Source: an uncultured bacterium
Lineage (GTDB): Bacteria; CSSED10-310; CALFER01
Direction of reading: 5' to 3'
Assembly (NCBI GenBank): GCA_937951895.1
Contig: CALFER010000019.1
Coordinates: 1 to 42,278 of the forward strand
DNA: 42,278 bases
A program made the translations under genes and the position numbers. Every line of letters starts with the position of its first letter. The stretch's first letter is position 1. Shown here piece after piece: positions 33,715 to 42,278 of this stretch. The notes beneath the pieces were generated by a model. The model saw only the letters and a list, made by a program, of their open reading frames with translations. It made no database searches and had not been told where the DNA came from.

Positions 33715-35313
33715 TCAGATGGAGACCTTGTTTACGGTTTTTCGCGCCAGTATCGCATCCATCAGGACATGAACGATGAATATCTGTGCAATCATGCTCG
33801 ACACGATACCAATTGATAATGTGATGGCAAACCCGCGGATCGGCCCGATTCCGAACTGGAGGAGTGCGATCGCGGCGATCAGGGTAGTGATATTGGAATC
33901 GAAAATGGTGATGAACGCACGACCATACCCGTTGGCCACCGCAGTTCTCGCACTTTTTCCCTGTCTGAGTTCCTCACGAACCCGCTCGTAGATCAAAACA
34001 TTCGCATCGACAGCCATACCGATTGTCAACACGATTCCCGCGATCCCCGGCATCGTGAGTGTTGCATGGAGGCTGGCGAGTGAGCCCAGAAGAAGGATCA
34101 ATGTGCATACCACACCCAGGTCGGCCAGAAAACCGGCCGTCTTGTACCAGACGACCATGAACGCGACGACGAGAAGCGCGCCAATCAGCATCGACTTGAT
34201 TCCACGTGCGATCGAATCGTTACCGAGCGACGGACCGACTGTACGCTCTTCAACAGGGACGACCGATGCAGGGAGCGCTCCGGATCTGAGTACGATGCTG
34301 AGATCCTTGGCTTCTTCAAAGGTGAAATTCCCCGAGATTTGGCCGTTTCTCGAAATCCGGTCTCGAATAACGGGAGCGCTCTGGACTTTGCCGTCGAGCA
34401 CGATGGCGAGACGTTTTTCGATATTGGCCTGAGTCAGTTCCGCAAATTTCTTGCTTCCGGCGCGGTTGAGCTCAAAAGCAACTGCCCATTTCCCCATATC
34501 ATCTTTATCCACGCGCACAGACTGGAGATCCGCACCGGTAACTTCGGCATCTTTCTGCAGCATGTATTTCAGAGGTTCCCCGGCTTTTCGATGTTCGGAA
34601 TCTTCGAACAGCTTCGCATTTGAAGGCACACGCCCTCCGTGCGAATCCAATAACTCCTGTTCCGGCATGGGACCGTCGATCACGATCCGGAATTCGAGCA
34701 ATGCGGTCCTCCCGATGATATCTTTCGCTCTCCGCACATCTCTGACTCCGGGCAACTGCACCAGAATCCTCGGGAGAGCGCCTTCTGTCAACGATTGTTG
34801 TTGTTGAACGACCGGCTCCGAGACTCCCAGTTCATCGATACGATTTCGAATGGTCATCAATGCCTGATCCAGCGCAGTTTCTTTAATTTGCTGCGTGCGA
34901 GCGGCCTGCATGGTCGCGATCAACTGAAACGCATCGGCTTCAGCAGCGGTTGTCACATGAAACGAAGATTCATCTCTGAACTGACCTTCCAGATTCTTCC
35001 GGTCATCCGGGTTATCGAATGTGAAGATAATCGCCCGGTCCTCTTCCGCAACCTCAACTTTGACGTTCTTGACCTTGTCGCGGCGGAGTTGGTTCTCCCA
35101 GCTGCTTTTCATTCGAACAAGTTCGGCCACGACTGCTTCATCCGTTCGAACATCCATGACCATGTGCATGCCGCCCTGAAGATCCAATCCCAGATTGAGT
35201 TTTCCTTTTTTCGGACCATCTTTATCCGGGTCGAGCGGTGGAAACAGCATGTAGAATGCTGCACCAACGAGCAACAATGAAATGAGAGCGCGTATTTTGA
35301 GATCGAGCTTCAA
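33715..35313 (-). CDS. secD: Protein translocase subunit SecD
   Basis: A 532-residue inner-membrane protein. It has membrane helix 1 (about 8-24), then the conserved KLNLGLDLQGGMHMVMDV, and a large periplasmic region with the P1 head (IRNRIDELGVSEPVVQQQ, RILVQLPGVRDVRRAKDIIG). The C-terminal helices follow with GMAVDANVLIYERVREELRQ and FDSNITTLIAAIALLQFGIG. The start is a TTG at 35313, seven bases after GGAG; no ATG fits the N-terminus. It is followed by secF and preceded by yajC. Confidence 0.96.
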   Translation of the reverse strand: MKLDLKIRALISLLLVGAAFYMLFPPLDPDKDGPKKGKLNLGLDLQGGMHMVMDVRTDEAVVAELVRMKSSWENQLRRDKVKNVKVEVAEEDRAIIFTFDNPDDRKNLEGQFRDESSFHVTTAAEADAFQLIATMQAARTQQIKETALDQALMTIRNRIDELGVSEPVVQQQQSLTEGALPRILVQLPGVRDVRRAKDIIGRTALLEFRIVIDGPMPEQELLDSHGGRVPSNAKLFEDSEHRKAGEPLKYMLQKDAEVTGADLQSVRVDKDDMGKWAVAFELNRAGSKKFAELTQANIEKRLAIVLDGKVQSAPVIRDRISRNGQISGNFTFEEAKDLSIVLRSGALPASVVPVEERTVGPSLGNDSIARGIKSMLIGALLVVAFMVVWYKTAGFLADLGVVCTLILLLGSLASLHATLTMPGIAGIVLTIGMAVDANVLIYERVREELRQGKSARTAVANGYGRAFITIFDSNITTLIAAIALLQFGIGPIRGFAITLSIGIVSSMIAQIFIVHVLMDAILARKTVNKVSI

Positions 35314-35361
35314 GAGAGGACTCCTTTCAAAACGGGATGCAGATCATCGTGTCAGCAACAG

Positions 35362-35700
35362 TCACGACTCCGGAGTTTCGGACTTCTCATCCTGAAAACC
35401 TCGGATGGCACTTCGCAACACCGAAATTTTCATCTTCTCGCCAACTTTCAATTCAACGATCGTATCCGAGATACTATGAATCGTTCCCAGAATCCCACCG
35501 GTTGTGATCACTCTGTCACCCGCCTTGAGGCTGTCCAGCATGGCCTGCAGTTTCTGGCGCTCCTTGGACTGAGGACGGATAATCAGAAAATAGAAGATTC
35601 CGAAAACGATGACCATCGGGAAGAGAAGCGATACCGGGTTGCCGGCTGTAGCGGCGGGATCTCCTCCCGAACTCATGGCAAAAGCAGTCTCAATCAACAT
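35362..35700 (-). CDS. yajC: Preprotein translocase accessory protein YajC
   Basis: A 112-residue small membrane protein of the SecDF-YajC complex. One helix at about residues 24-41 is followed by the signature FYFLIIRPQSKERQKLQAML and the beta part LKAGDRVITTGGILGTIHSI. ATG 35700 follows GAGGAAAG. It begins 78 bp after tgt and ends 48 bp before secD. Confidence 0.96.
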   Translation of the reverse strand: MLIETAFAMSSGGDPAATAGNPVSLLFPMVIVFGIFYFLIIRPQSKERQKLQAMLDSLKAGDRVITTGGILGTIHSISDTIVELKVGEKMKISVLRSAIRGFQDEKSETPES

Positions 35701-35778
35701 TCTTTCCTCACATTCAGCATCTGGTGAAAGGCGGAAAACCGGGTATTTACAATGGACTAAAAGTATAAATCAGTCAAG

Positions 35779-36906
35779 TCAATTCGCATTCGCCTGCGAC
35801 TCCAGATACCGTGATAAAAACTCAGTTCTGAATCTGGTAAAAACACCGGATTCGATCGACTTCCGGATCCGGGACATCAGGTCAAGATAAAAATGGAGAT
35901 TATGAATGGTATTCAGCCGCGCGGAGAGGATCTCACCAGCCATGAACAAGTGTCGCAAGTAGGCACGACTGTAATGTCGACAGGTGTAACAGCTGCATGC
36001 GTCATCGATCGGCTCTGGATCATCCGCATACCGCTTCTGTTTGATACTCAGTTTCCCTCCCGCTGTGAACAACATGCCGTTTCGGGCATTGCGGGTCGGC
36101 ATCACACAATCAAACAAATCAACCCCCCGACTGACACCCTCCAGCAGATTCACGGGTGTTCCCACGCCCATCAGATATCGGGGGAAGACCTGAGGCAATC
36201 TTTCGGTACATATCTCAGTCATTTCATACATCTGCTCCGCCGATTCCCCGACAGCCAGACCTCCGATCGCATAGCCGGGGAACTCCAGGTCGAGCAATTG
36301 GTCGACGCTTCTGCGCCGCAGATCGGGATAGACTGCACCTTGAATGATCGCCCACATTCGACGATCGCTTCGAGTCCAGGCATTTTTACTGCGAGCGGCC
36401 CAACGGGCCGTACGGTCAACCGCGACAGCCGCGGCGGAATAGGACGAGGTTGACGGGAGTAGATCGTCGAGCACCATCATGATATCCGACCCAAGCGCTT
36501 CCTGGGTGGCGATGGACATCTCAGGTGTAAACAGGAATCGTTGACCATCGATATGCGATGCAAACAGAACACCCTCTTCGGTTTGCTTCACCAGTTTGCT
36601 GAGACTGAAAATCTGAAAACCGCCGCTGTCGGTCAGAATTGACCCGTTCCAGTTCATGAAACGGTGTAATCCCCCCATCTTCCCGACGATGGCAGCGGAC
36701 GGACGCAGAAACAAATGGTAGGTGTTGGCGAGAATCATTGTGCCGCCGGCCGAATGCACTTCTTCCGGTGTCATCGCTTTCACCGTCCCGCGAGTTCCAA
36801 CCGGCATGAACTGGGGTGTCTGGATCAATCCATGAGCCGTCTGGAGAACACCACGTCTCGCCCGGCTGGATTCATCCCTGCATAAAACCGTGAATCCGTT
36901 GTTCAT
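35779..36906 (-). CDS. tgt: tRNA-guanine transglycosylase
   Basis: A 375-residue TIM-barrel enzyme that swaps guanine-34 for preQ1 in tRNAs with GUN anticodons. Seen: the conserved opening GTRGTVKAMTPEEV, the active-site LTDSGGFQIFSL, the nucleophile region VDLFDCVMPTRNARNG, and the zinc site CSCYTCRHYSRAYLRHLF. Its ATG (36906) overlaps the queA stop as ATGA, so the two queuosine enzymes are translationally coupled. Confidence 0.97.
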   Translation of the reverse strand: MNNGFTVLCRDESSRARRGVLQTAHGLIQTPQFMPVGTRGTVKAMTPEEVHSAGGTMILANTYHLFLRPSAAIVGKMGGLHRFMNWNGSILTDSGGFQIFSLSKLVKQTEEGVLFASHIDGQRFLFTPEMSIATQEALGSDIMMVLDDLLPSTSSYSAAAVAVDRTARWAARSKNAWTRSDRRMWAIIQGAVYPDLRRRSVDQLLDLEFPGYAIGGLAVGESAEQMYEMTEICTERLPQVFPRYLMGVGTPVNLLEGVSRGVDLFDCVMPTRNARNGMLFTAGGKLSIKQKRYADDPEPIDDACSCYTCRHYSRAYLRHLFMAGEILSARLNTIHNLHFYLDLMSRIRKSIESGVFTRFRTEFLSRYLESQANAN

Positions 36907-37958
36907 GGCGATTCTCTGTCGGATCCGAAAAGGGCCATTGCATCGCCATACGAAAAGAACCGGTAGTTCGATTCGATGGCAAGCCGATATGCATCCAGAA
37001 TCCGTTCTCTCCCGGCAAATGCCGAAACCAGCATCAGAAGAGATGATTTGGGGAGATGAAAATTGGTAATCAGAGCATCAATCATATTGAAGTGAAATCC
37101 AGGATAGATAAAGACATCGGTCGACCGCAGATCAACCGCTCCGAGATCCGGATCGGACAGATACCAGGATTCCAGAGCGCGAGTCGTCGTCGTTCCCACC
37201 GCGATAATCCGCCTCTGACCTCTGGCCGTTCGAATCAGGTCAGCTGCTGCCTGGCCGATACGGTAAAATTCTTCATCCATTCTATGATCGGTGATCGTGT
37301 CAGTCACAACCGGTTTGAACGTTCCCCAACCAACGAACAGGGTCAGAAAAGCCACGTCAATATTCTTCGAGCGGATGCGATCGAGCAATTCATGGGTGAA
37401 GTGCAGGCCGGCTGTAGGGGCAGCTACAGCCCCTGCGAATTGAGCGAAGACCGTCTGGTATCGCTCAGCATCGATCGGCTTCCGAGCATCCTCAGGGTTT
37501 CGGTGAATATATGGAGGTAACGGAGTCGCCCCCTGTGTTTCCAGAAATCGATCGAAATTACCGTCTCCGGAAAACTCGACATCAAATGCCTGACCAATCC
37601 GACGGAGAACGCGAAGTCGCCACCCTTCCTGAAAAAACAATTGCTCATCAACGCGGATCCGCCTCGCTGGGCGCATCAGAACGCGGGTAGATGAGCCCTT
37701 CCAGCCATCAAGGATCATCACCTCTACCCGTCCTCCTCCGGCACGATGCGCGTACAGCCGTGCAGGGATGACCCGAACATCGTTCAAAACCAGGACATCA
37801 CCCGGCCTCAGATAATCGATCAAATCTTTGAAATGGGCATGGATGATCGGGGTTGATGCATCGGAGACGATCATGAGTTTCGAATCGATTCGATGCAGTG
37901 GCGGCTCCTGCGCGATTCGATCCGGAGGAAGAATGTAGTCAAAATCGGAAAGGAGCAA
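36903..37958 (-). CDS. queA: S-adenosylmethionine:tRNA ribosyltransferase-isomerase
   Basis: A 351-residue enzyme that converts preQ1 in tRNA to epoxyqueuosine. Family segments: DFDYILPPDRIAQEP, LRPGDVLVLNDVRVIPARLY, AAPTAGLHFTHELLDRI, and the end LITNFHLPKSSLLMLVSAFA. The start is TTG 37958, which gives the standard N-terminus; the ribosome site is weak. It ends on the tgt start (ATGA) and starts 20 bp after ruvB. Confidence 0.97.
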   Translation of the reverse strand: MLLSDFDYILPPDRIAQEPPLHRIDSKLMIVSDASTPIIHAHFKDLIDYLRPGDVLVLNDVRVIPARLYAHRAGGGRVEVMILDGWKGSSTRVLMRPARRIRVDEQLFFQEGWRLRVLRRIGQAFDVEFSGDGNFDRFLETQGATPLPPYIHRNPEDARKPIDAERYQTVFAQFAGAVAAPTAGLHFTHELLDRIRSKNIDVAFLTLFVGWGTFKPVVTDTITDHRMDEEFYRIGQAAADLIRTARGQRRIIAVGTTTTRALESWYLSDPDLGAVDLRSTDVFIYPGFHFNMIDALITNFHLPKSSLLMLVSAFAGRERILDAYRLAIESNYRFFSYGDAMALFGSDRESP

Positions 37959-37978
37959 GGATTCTGATCGCTTTCTTT

Positions 37979-39028
37979 TCAGGATTCACTGTCGCCTAAA
38001 AACGAGAACTCAGGCGAGCTGTTCCGCGAGGGGATCTGCAGTTTCACATGAGAACATGCACTATCCGAGACGATACGTCCGCGGGGGGTTCGCTGTAGAA
38101 AGCCGATTTGAAGCAAATAGGGTTCATATACGTCCTCGATTGTCTCACGATCCTCCATCAGTGCCGCCGCTAGTGTCTCAACTCCGACCGGACCACCCCG
38201 ATAATGACGGATGATCATCTGAAGCAGTTTGATATCCATCGGATCCAGACCGAGATGATCGATTTCCATCATGGTGAGCGCCTTGTCGGCGATCGTTCTC
38301 GTGATGATCCCTCGCCCGCGCACCTCGGCATAATCTCTCACCCGCCGAAGCAACCGATTGGCGATTCGTGGAGTTCCGCGAGATCTCGAGGCGATTTCCA
38401 TTGCGCCATCTTCATCGATTCCAATGTCAATGATTGTCGCGGATCGTTTGACGATTGCTTTGAGTTGTTCCGGGGTATAGAACTCGAGGCGGAAGATAAT
38501 CCCGAACCGATCTCTCATCGGTGAACTGAGTGCGCCGAAACGGGTTGTCGCGCCAATCAATGTAAAACGCTCGATGTCGAGCGGAATGATGCGAGCCGCA
38601 GGGCCCTGCCCCATAACCAGATCGAGTCGGAAGTCCTCCATCGCAGGATACAGTTTCTCTTCGACGATCCGGGAGAGCCGATGGATTTCGTCGATAAAGA
38701 GAATGTCTCTATGTTCCAGGTTCGTGAGAATGGCGGCAATATCTCCGGGGTGTTCGAGCGCCGGCCCGGAGGTGCTCTCAACCCGGACATCCAGTTCGTT
38801 CGCGATAATATGAGACAGGGTTGTTTTTCCCAAGCCGGGTGGGCCATACAGCAGAACATGATCGAGCGATTGATTGCGCTGCCGGACAGCTTTCAGATAG
38901 ATCTCGAGTTGTTCTTTCAATTTTTCCTGGCCGATAAAGTCCTCAAGCATCTTGGGGCGTATGGAATCAACCATCACATCATCTTTCTCGATCGGATTCG
39001 GATTCAATTCCGAACGATGCTCATCCAT
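37979..39028 (-). CDS. ruvB: Holliday junction branch migration helicase RuvB
   Basis: A 349-residue AAA+ ATPase. Walker A LLYGPPGLGKTTLSHIIA, Walker B ILFIDEIHRLS, sensor 1 LIGATTRFGALSSPMRDRFG with the arginine finger, and the C-terminal winged-helix (YRGGPVGVETLAAALMEDRE, LLQIGFLQRTPRGRIVS) are all visible. It has an additional C-terminal tail of about 20 residues beyond the wing (ending FSFLGDSES). It overlaps ruvA by 8 bp. Confidence 0.97.
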   Translation of the reverse strand: MDEHRSELNPNPIEKDDVMVDSIRPKMLEDFIGQEKLKEQLEIYLKAVRQRNQSLDHVLLYGPPGLGKTTLSHIIANELDVRVESTSGPALEHPGDIAAILTNLEHRDILFIDEIHRLSRIVEEKLYPAMEDFRLDLVMGQGPAARIIPLDIERFTLIGATTRFGALSSPMRDRFGIIFRLEFYTPEQLKAIVKRSATIIDIGIDEDGAMEIASRSRGTPRIANRLLRRVRDYAEVRGRGIITRTIADKALTMMEIDHLGLDPMDIKLLQMIIRHYRGGPVGVETLAAALMEDRETIEDVYEPYLLQIGFLQRTPRGRIVSDSACSHVKLQIPSRNSSPEFSFLGDSES

Positions 39029-39641
39029 GATCGATTCCCCTTCCGGACAGACTCCTGAGAATTCTGCGAATGACGTTTGGCAGATCCAGATTTTTTTCTT
39101 CGACAGTCAGTTGCTTCATGACCGTCTCGATGTCCGCACGTTTGTACCCGAGATTTTCGCAGATTGAGATAATTTCTTGGTGTACGGTGACTCCTGACGA
39201 GATATCGCTCGCTGCGGATGGCTTTATGTCCACGGCAAGATCCGTGACCTTATCTTTGAGTTCAAAGACAATCCGTTCGGCGGTTTTTTTCCCGATGCCC
39301 GAAACAGCGCTCAGACTCCGGACATCCTCGGCCTGGATGGCACGAACCAGGTTTTCAATCTTCAGACCGGAGAGGATACTGAGTGCGGCCTTCGGGCCGA
39401 TACGGTTGACCGTGAGCAGGATCTCGAATACATCCCGTTCGACCGGACGCTCGAAACCGAACAATCGGATCGCGTCGTCACGGAACTGTGTGCTGATGTA
39501 AAACGAAACCGGGGAATCAGTATCCGGGAGCGTGTAGTATGCAGACAGGGAGATTTCGACGACAAAACCGATACCGGATTGCAAGATGACGATCATGCCG
39601 GGTTTTTTTTCGATTAACCTGCCTTCAATGAATGCGATCAT
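39021..39641 (-). CDS. ruvA: Holliday junction DNA-binding protein RuvA
   Basis: A 206-residue protein. The N-terminal OB domain (MIAFIEGRLIEKKPGMIVIL) and the two helix-hairpin-helix motifs (LLTVNRIGPKAALSILSGL and LSAVSGIGKKTAERIVFELK) are followed by an acidic/neutral linker and the C-terminal RuvB-binding three-helix domain (ISICENLGYKRADIETVMKQ). The tetramer holds Holliday junctions for RuvB. Its start overlaps the ruvC stop (ATGA) and its end overlaps the ruvB start. Confidence 0.97.
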   Translation of the reverse strand: MIAFIEGRLIEKKPGMIVILQSGIGFVVEISLSAYYTLPDTDSPVSFYISTQFRDDAIRLFGFERPVERDVFEILLTVNRIGPKAALSILSGLKIENLVRAIQAEDVRSLSAVSGIGKKTAERIVFELKDKVTDLAVDIKPSAASDISSGVTVHQEIISICENLGYKRADIETVMKQLTVEEKNLDLPNVIRRILRSLSGRGIDHG

Positions 39642-40165
39642 ACCGGCTTCTTGGTTCTCTGCTGGAGTCGAATGCTGTTGGCGTGACAGATAGCCACGGC
39701 CAACGCATCCGAAGCATCAGCGGGTTGAGGGGACGTTTTCATGTGGAGCATGTGTTGCACCATGAATTGAACCTGCTCTTTCATGGCTCTTCCATAGCCC
39801 GCGAGCGCCATTTTGACGGATGCCGGAGAGTATTCAAAGATTTCCAGTCCCGCAGAGGCACCGACGTAGAGGGCGACGCCACGAACATGGCCGAGTTTTA
39901 AGGACGATTGGGCATTCTTTGAATAAAATACGGATTCGAGTGCCATAACGCGAACCGGGTAGGTGGCGAGAATCGATAGAAGACGATTTCCGAGTATCTG
40001 CAAGCGTTGAGGGAACGGCAGTTTGGATGAGAGATGAATCGCTCCGAAGTCAACGCATTCCAGGCGTCTTCCCGATGCAGAAACAATCCCGTATCCGGTG
40101 CAGAGCGAACCGGGATCAATACCAAGAATGAGATGGCGATCGTCAGAATGTGATTGGTCAGTCAC
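39638..40165 (-). CDS. ruvC: Holliday junction resolvase RuvC
   Basis: A 175-residue endonuclease with the acidic catalytic residues in place: D17 (LGIDPG), E77 (ALESVFYSKN), and D150/D153 (PADASDALAVAICH). It nicks Holliday junctions symmetrically with RuvAB. The start is a GTG at 40165 with a weak ribosome site; it adds about ten residues before the usual opening. It is 44 bp after yebC and overlaps ruvA by 4 bp. Confidence 0.96.
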   Translation of the reverse strand: MTDQSHSDDRHLILGIDPGSLCTGYGIVSASGRRLECVDFGAIHLSSKLPFPQRLQILGNRLLSILATYPVRVMALESVFYSKNAQSSLKLGHVRGVALYVGASAGLEIFEYSPASVKMALAGYGRAMKEQVQFMVQHMLHMKTSPQPADASDALAVAICHANSIRLQQRTKKPV

Positions 40166-40209
40166 GACAAGAAGCCTGGATGAAAATGCCGGGACAGTAT
40201 TGAGAAACG

Positions 40210-40962
40210 CTATTCGGCAGAGAGTTTCTCCATAAGTTCTTCAGAAATATCAAAATCAGAATAGACGTTCTGAACATCCTCATGTTCTTCGAGTCGTTCC
40301 ATCATCTTGAGGATCTGTTCGGCGTCTTTACCATCGAGTTTAACGGTTGTTTTCGGGAGCATCGTGATTTCACCGCTTTCGATTGTAATGCCTGTATCAG
40401 AGATAACTTTGCGGACATTTTCGAGATCATTGGGGTCACAGGTCACCTGGTATTGGGAGCCTTCGATGGAGAGGTCCTCGCCACCGGCATCGAGAATAAG
40501 GGCAAGCAATGATTCCTCATCAGTTTGTTTGGAATCGATCAAAATGACACCTTTACGTTCGAATTTCCAGGACACGCTGTTCACCGAGCCAAGGTTACCG
40601 TTGTGGCGGCTGAGAATATGGCGGATTTCGGCGACGGTACGGTTTTTGTTATCCGTCATGACTTCGATATAAAGAGCAGCACCGCCAGGTCCATATCCTT
40701 CATATACGATTTCCTCGATGACCTGCCCAGGGAGTTCTCCGGTGCCTTTCATGATGGCCCGTTTGATGTTATCGCTGGGCATATTGACGGATTTAGCGTT
40801 TGACAGAGCGAGTCTGAGGCGAGGGTTCGTGTCGGAGTCGCCGCCGCCCATTCGAGCAGCGACAGTTATTTCTTTGATAATTTTAGTAAACGCCTTGCCG
40901 CGTTTGGCATCGATGGCGGCTTTTTTATGTTTGATAGTAGCCCATTTTGAGTGACCTGACAT
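40210..40962 (-). CDS. yebC: YebC/PmpR family protein
   Basis: A 250-residue protein of the YebC/TACO1 family, linked to translation of polyproline stretches and also described as a transcriptional regulator. Landmarks: MSGHSKWATIKHKKAAIDAK, then a segment ending in MPSDNIKRAIMKGTGE, YEGYGPGGAALYIEVMTDNK and the closing EHEDVQNVYSDFDI. ATG 40962 follows AAGGAGGTCACC. Position next to ruvCAB is common. Confidence 0.97.
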   Translation of the reverse strand: MSGHSKWATIKHKKAAIDAKRGKAFTKIIKEITVAARMGGGDSDTNPRLRLALSNAKSVNMPSDNIKRAIMKGTGELPGQVIEEIVYEGYGPGGAALYIEVMTDNKNRTVAEIRHILSRHNGNLGSVNSVSWKFERKGVILIDSKQTDEESLLALILDAGGEDLSIEGSQYQVTCDPNDLENVRKVISDTGITIESGEITMLPKTTVKLDGKDAEQILKMMERLEEHEDVQNVYSDFDISEELMEKLSAE

Positions 40963-40995
40963 GGTGACCTCCTTGTCGAATTGGTACAGCAGGTG

Positions 40996-41024
40996 ATGAT
41001 AGCGCTAAGCATGACTCGCTGCAA
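40996..41024 (-). promoter_or_regulatory. Candidate promoter of yebC-ruvCAB
   Basis: Minus strand: TTGCAG (41019-41024), 17-bp spacer, TATCAT (40996-41001). Predicted start near 40989, leader about 27 bases containing the ribosome site. Confidence 0.4.
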
Positions 41025-41078
41025 TATGAAATGGGAGTGGGTGCGCGGTGATGGAGGATGGAGCAGGGATGACGGTAC

Positions 41079-41086
41079 AAAAAAAA
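41079..41086 (-). terminator. T8 tract directly after 5S rRNA
   Basis: Eight T residues on the minus strand begin at the base after the 5S terminal helix. Together with the GC-rich 5S closing stem (CCGGGA/TCCCGG) this may end the rRNA transcript. No separate hairpin is present. Confidence 0.4.
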
Positions 41087-41202
41087 TCCCGGCGATTTCC
41101 TACTCTCCCACAGATAATTCTGCAGTACCATCGGCGCCAGAGGGCTTTACTTCCGTGTTCGGGATGGGAACGGGTGTGACTCCTCCGCTATCGTCACCGG
41201 GA
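41087..41202 (-). rRNA. rrf: 5S ribosomal RNA
   Basis: About 116 bases, reading minus strand from 41202 to 41087. The two ends pair (TCCCGG with CCGGGA). Universally conserved inner parts are present on the plus strand as CCTACTCTCCCACA, AGTACCATCGGCGC and TTCCGTGTTCGGGATGGGAA. It follows the 23S gene after about 100 bases. Confidence 0.93.
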
Positions 41203-41259
41203 TAAAATATCTAACTCTTTGCACGTAATATTTCAGGGATTTGGTAGCACTAGAAGATT

Positions 41260-41291
41260 GGAACTGCCCTTCTATTTCAAAGGGCAGTTCC
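41260..41291. repeat. 12-bp inverted repeat in the 23S-5S spacer
   Basis: GGAACTGCCCTT (41260-41271) and AAGGGCAGTTCC (41280-41291) flank an eight-base loop. The perfect stem lies 11 bases after the predicted 23S 3' end. It has no T-tract, so it is more likely an RNA-processing or spacer hairpin than a terminator. Confidence 0.6.
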
Positions 41292-41302
41292 AGGATATAA
41301 AA

Positions 41303-42278
<976 letters not shown>

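Noticed and set aside
41260..41291. Spacer hairpin considered as a transcription terminator
   Set aside because: No T-tract follows on either strand, and 5S rRNA must still be transcribed downstream.

Overview
The window reads as about 42 kb of chromosome from an uncultured diderm (Gram-negative type) bacterium with roughly balanced base composition. An outer membrane is implied by a TamB-like protein, an Omp85 protein with seven apparent POTRA repeats, a PilQ secretin and lipoprotein signal peptides. The housekeeping genes (secDF-yajC, tgt-queA, ruvCAB, yebC, rel, efp, rpmB) are intact by eye. Several well-anchored genes start with TTG or GTG. I cannot name the phylum from the sequence alone. 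The right edge lies inside a 23S rRNA gene and the left edge inside a gene with no visible start, so both ends look like contig edges.

Layout. (1) 1-7253, + strand: a 5'-broken TPR-like gene, tamB-like and an Omp85 gene overlapping by ATGA, an envelope-assembly unit. (2) 7280-9119: two divergent genes, a zinc-ribbon/TM/SAF protein (-) and an exported TPR protein (+). (3) 9129-20556: a surface-glycan locus interrupted by recJ. On the minus strand, a GT-C glycosyltransferase, an O-carbamoyltransferase, an SxtJ-like membrane protein and a 53-residue DUF5989-like protein form a tight operon. On the plus strand, a radical-SAM-like protein without its cluster cysteines and a GT4 glycosyltransferase are followed by recJ, which has its own promoter, and a GT87-like integral membrane glycosyltransferase. 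A polyprenyl-phosphate mannosyltransferase-like GT2 enzyme closes the locus on the minus strand. (4) 19837-23919, -: TPR gene, aroQ, M24 peptidase, efp, accB, dpm1-like. The aroQ-M24-efp-accB order is a known conserved neighbourhood, but accC does not follow. (5) 24012-30137, -: type IV pilus alignment/secretin operon pilMNOPQ plus two extra lipoprotein genes, closed by a terminator whose loop also carries the next operon's -10. (6) 30405-40962: rpmB (+), then on the minus strand rel, secF, secD, yajC, tgt, queA, ruvB, ruvA, ruvC and yebC. (7) 41087-42278, -: 5S rRNA and the 3' third of 23S rRNA.

The genes form three themes. One is outer-membrane and envelope biogenesis (TamB/Omp85, Sec, PilMNOPQ). 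The second is a cell-surface carbamoylated glycan built from lipid-linked sugars (Dpm1-like, GT-C, GT87-like, GT4, carbamoyltransferase-SxtJ-DUF5989). The third is housekeeping (recombination, tRNA queuosine, stringent response, translation). The most unusual points are a radical-SAM/SPASM protein whose CxxxCxxC motif is gone, a type II dehydroquinase with Tyr at the catalytic His position, a Rel protein with a ruined HD hydrolase site but an intact synthetase, a fused terminator/promoter at 23930-23978, and the carbamoyltransferase-SxtJ-DUF5989 locus. No intergenic stretch exceeds 300 bp; the longest (30138-30404) holds divergent promoters. I saw no CRISPR array, insertion sequence, prophage or tRNA.
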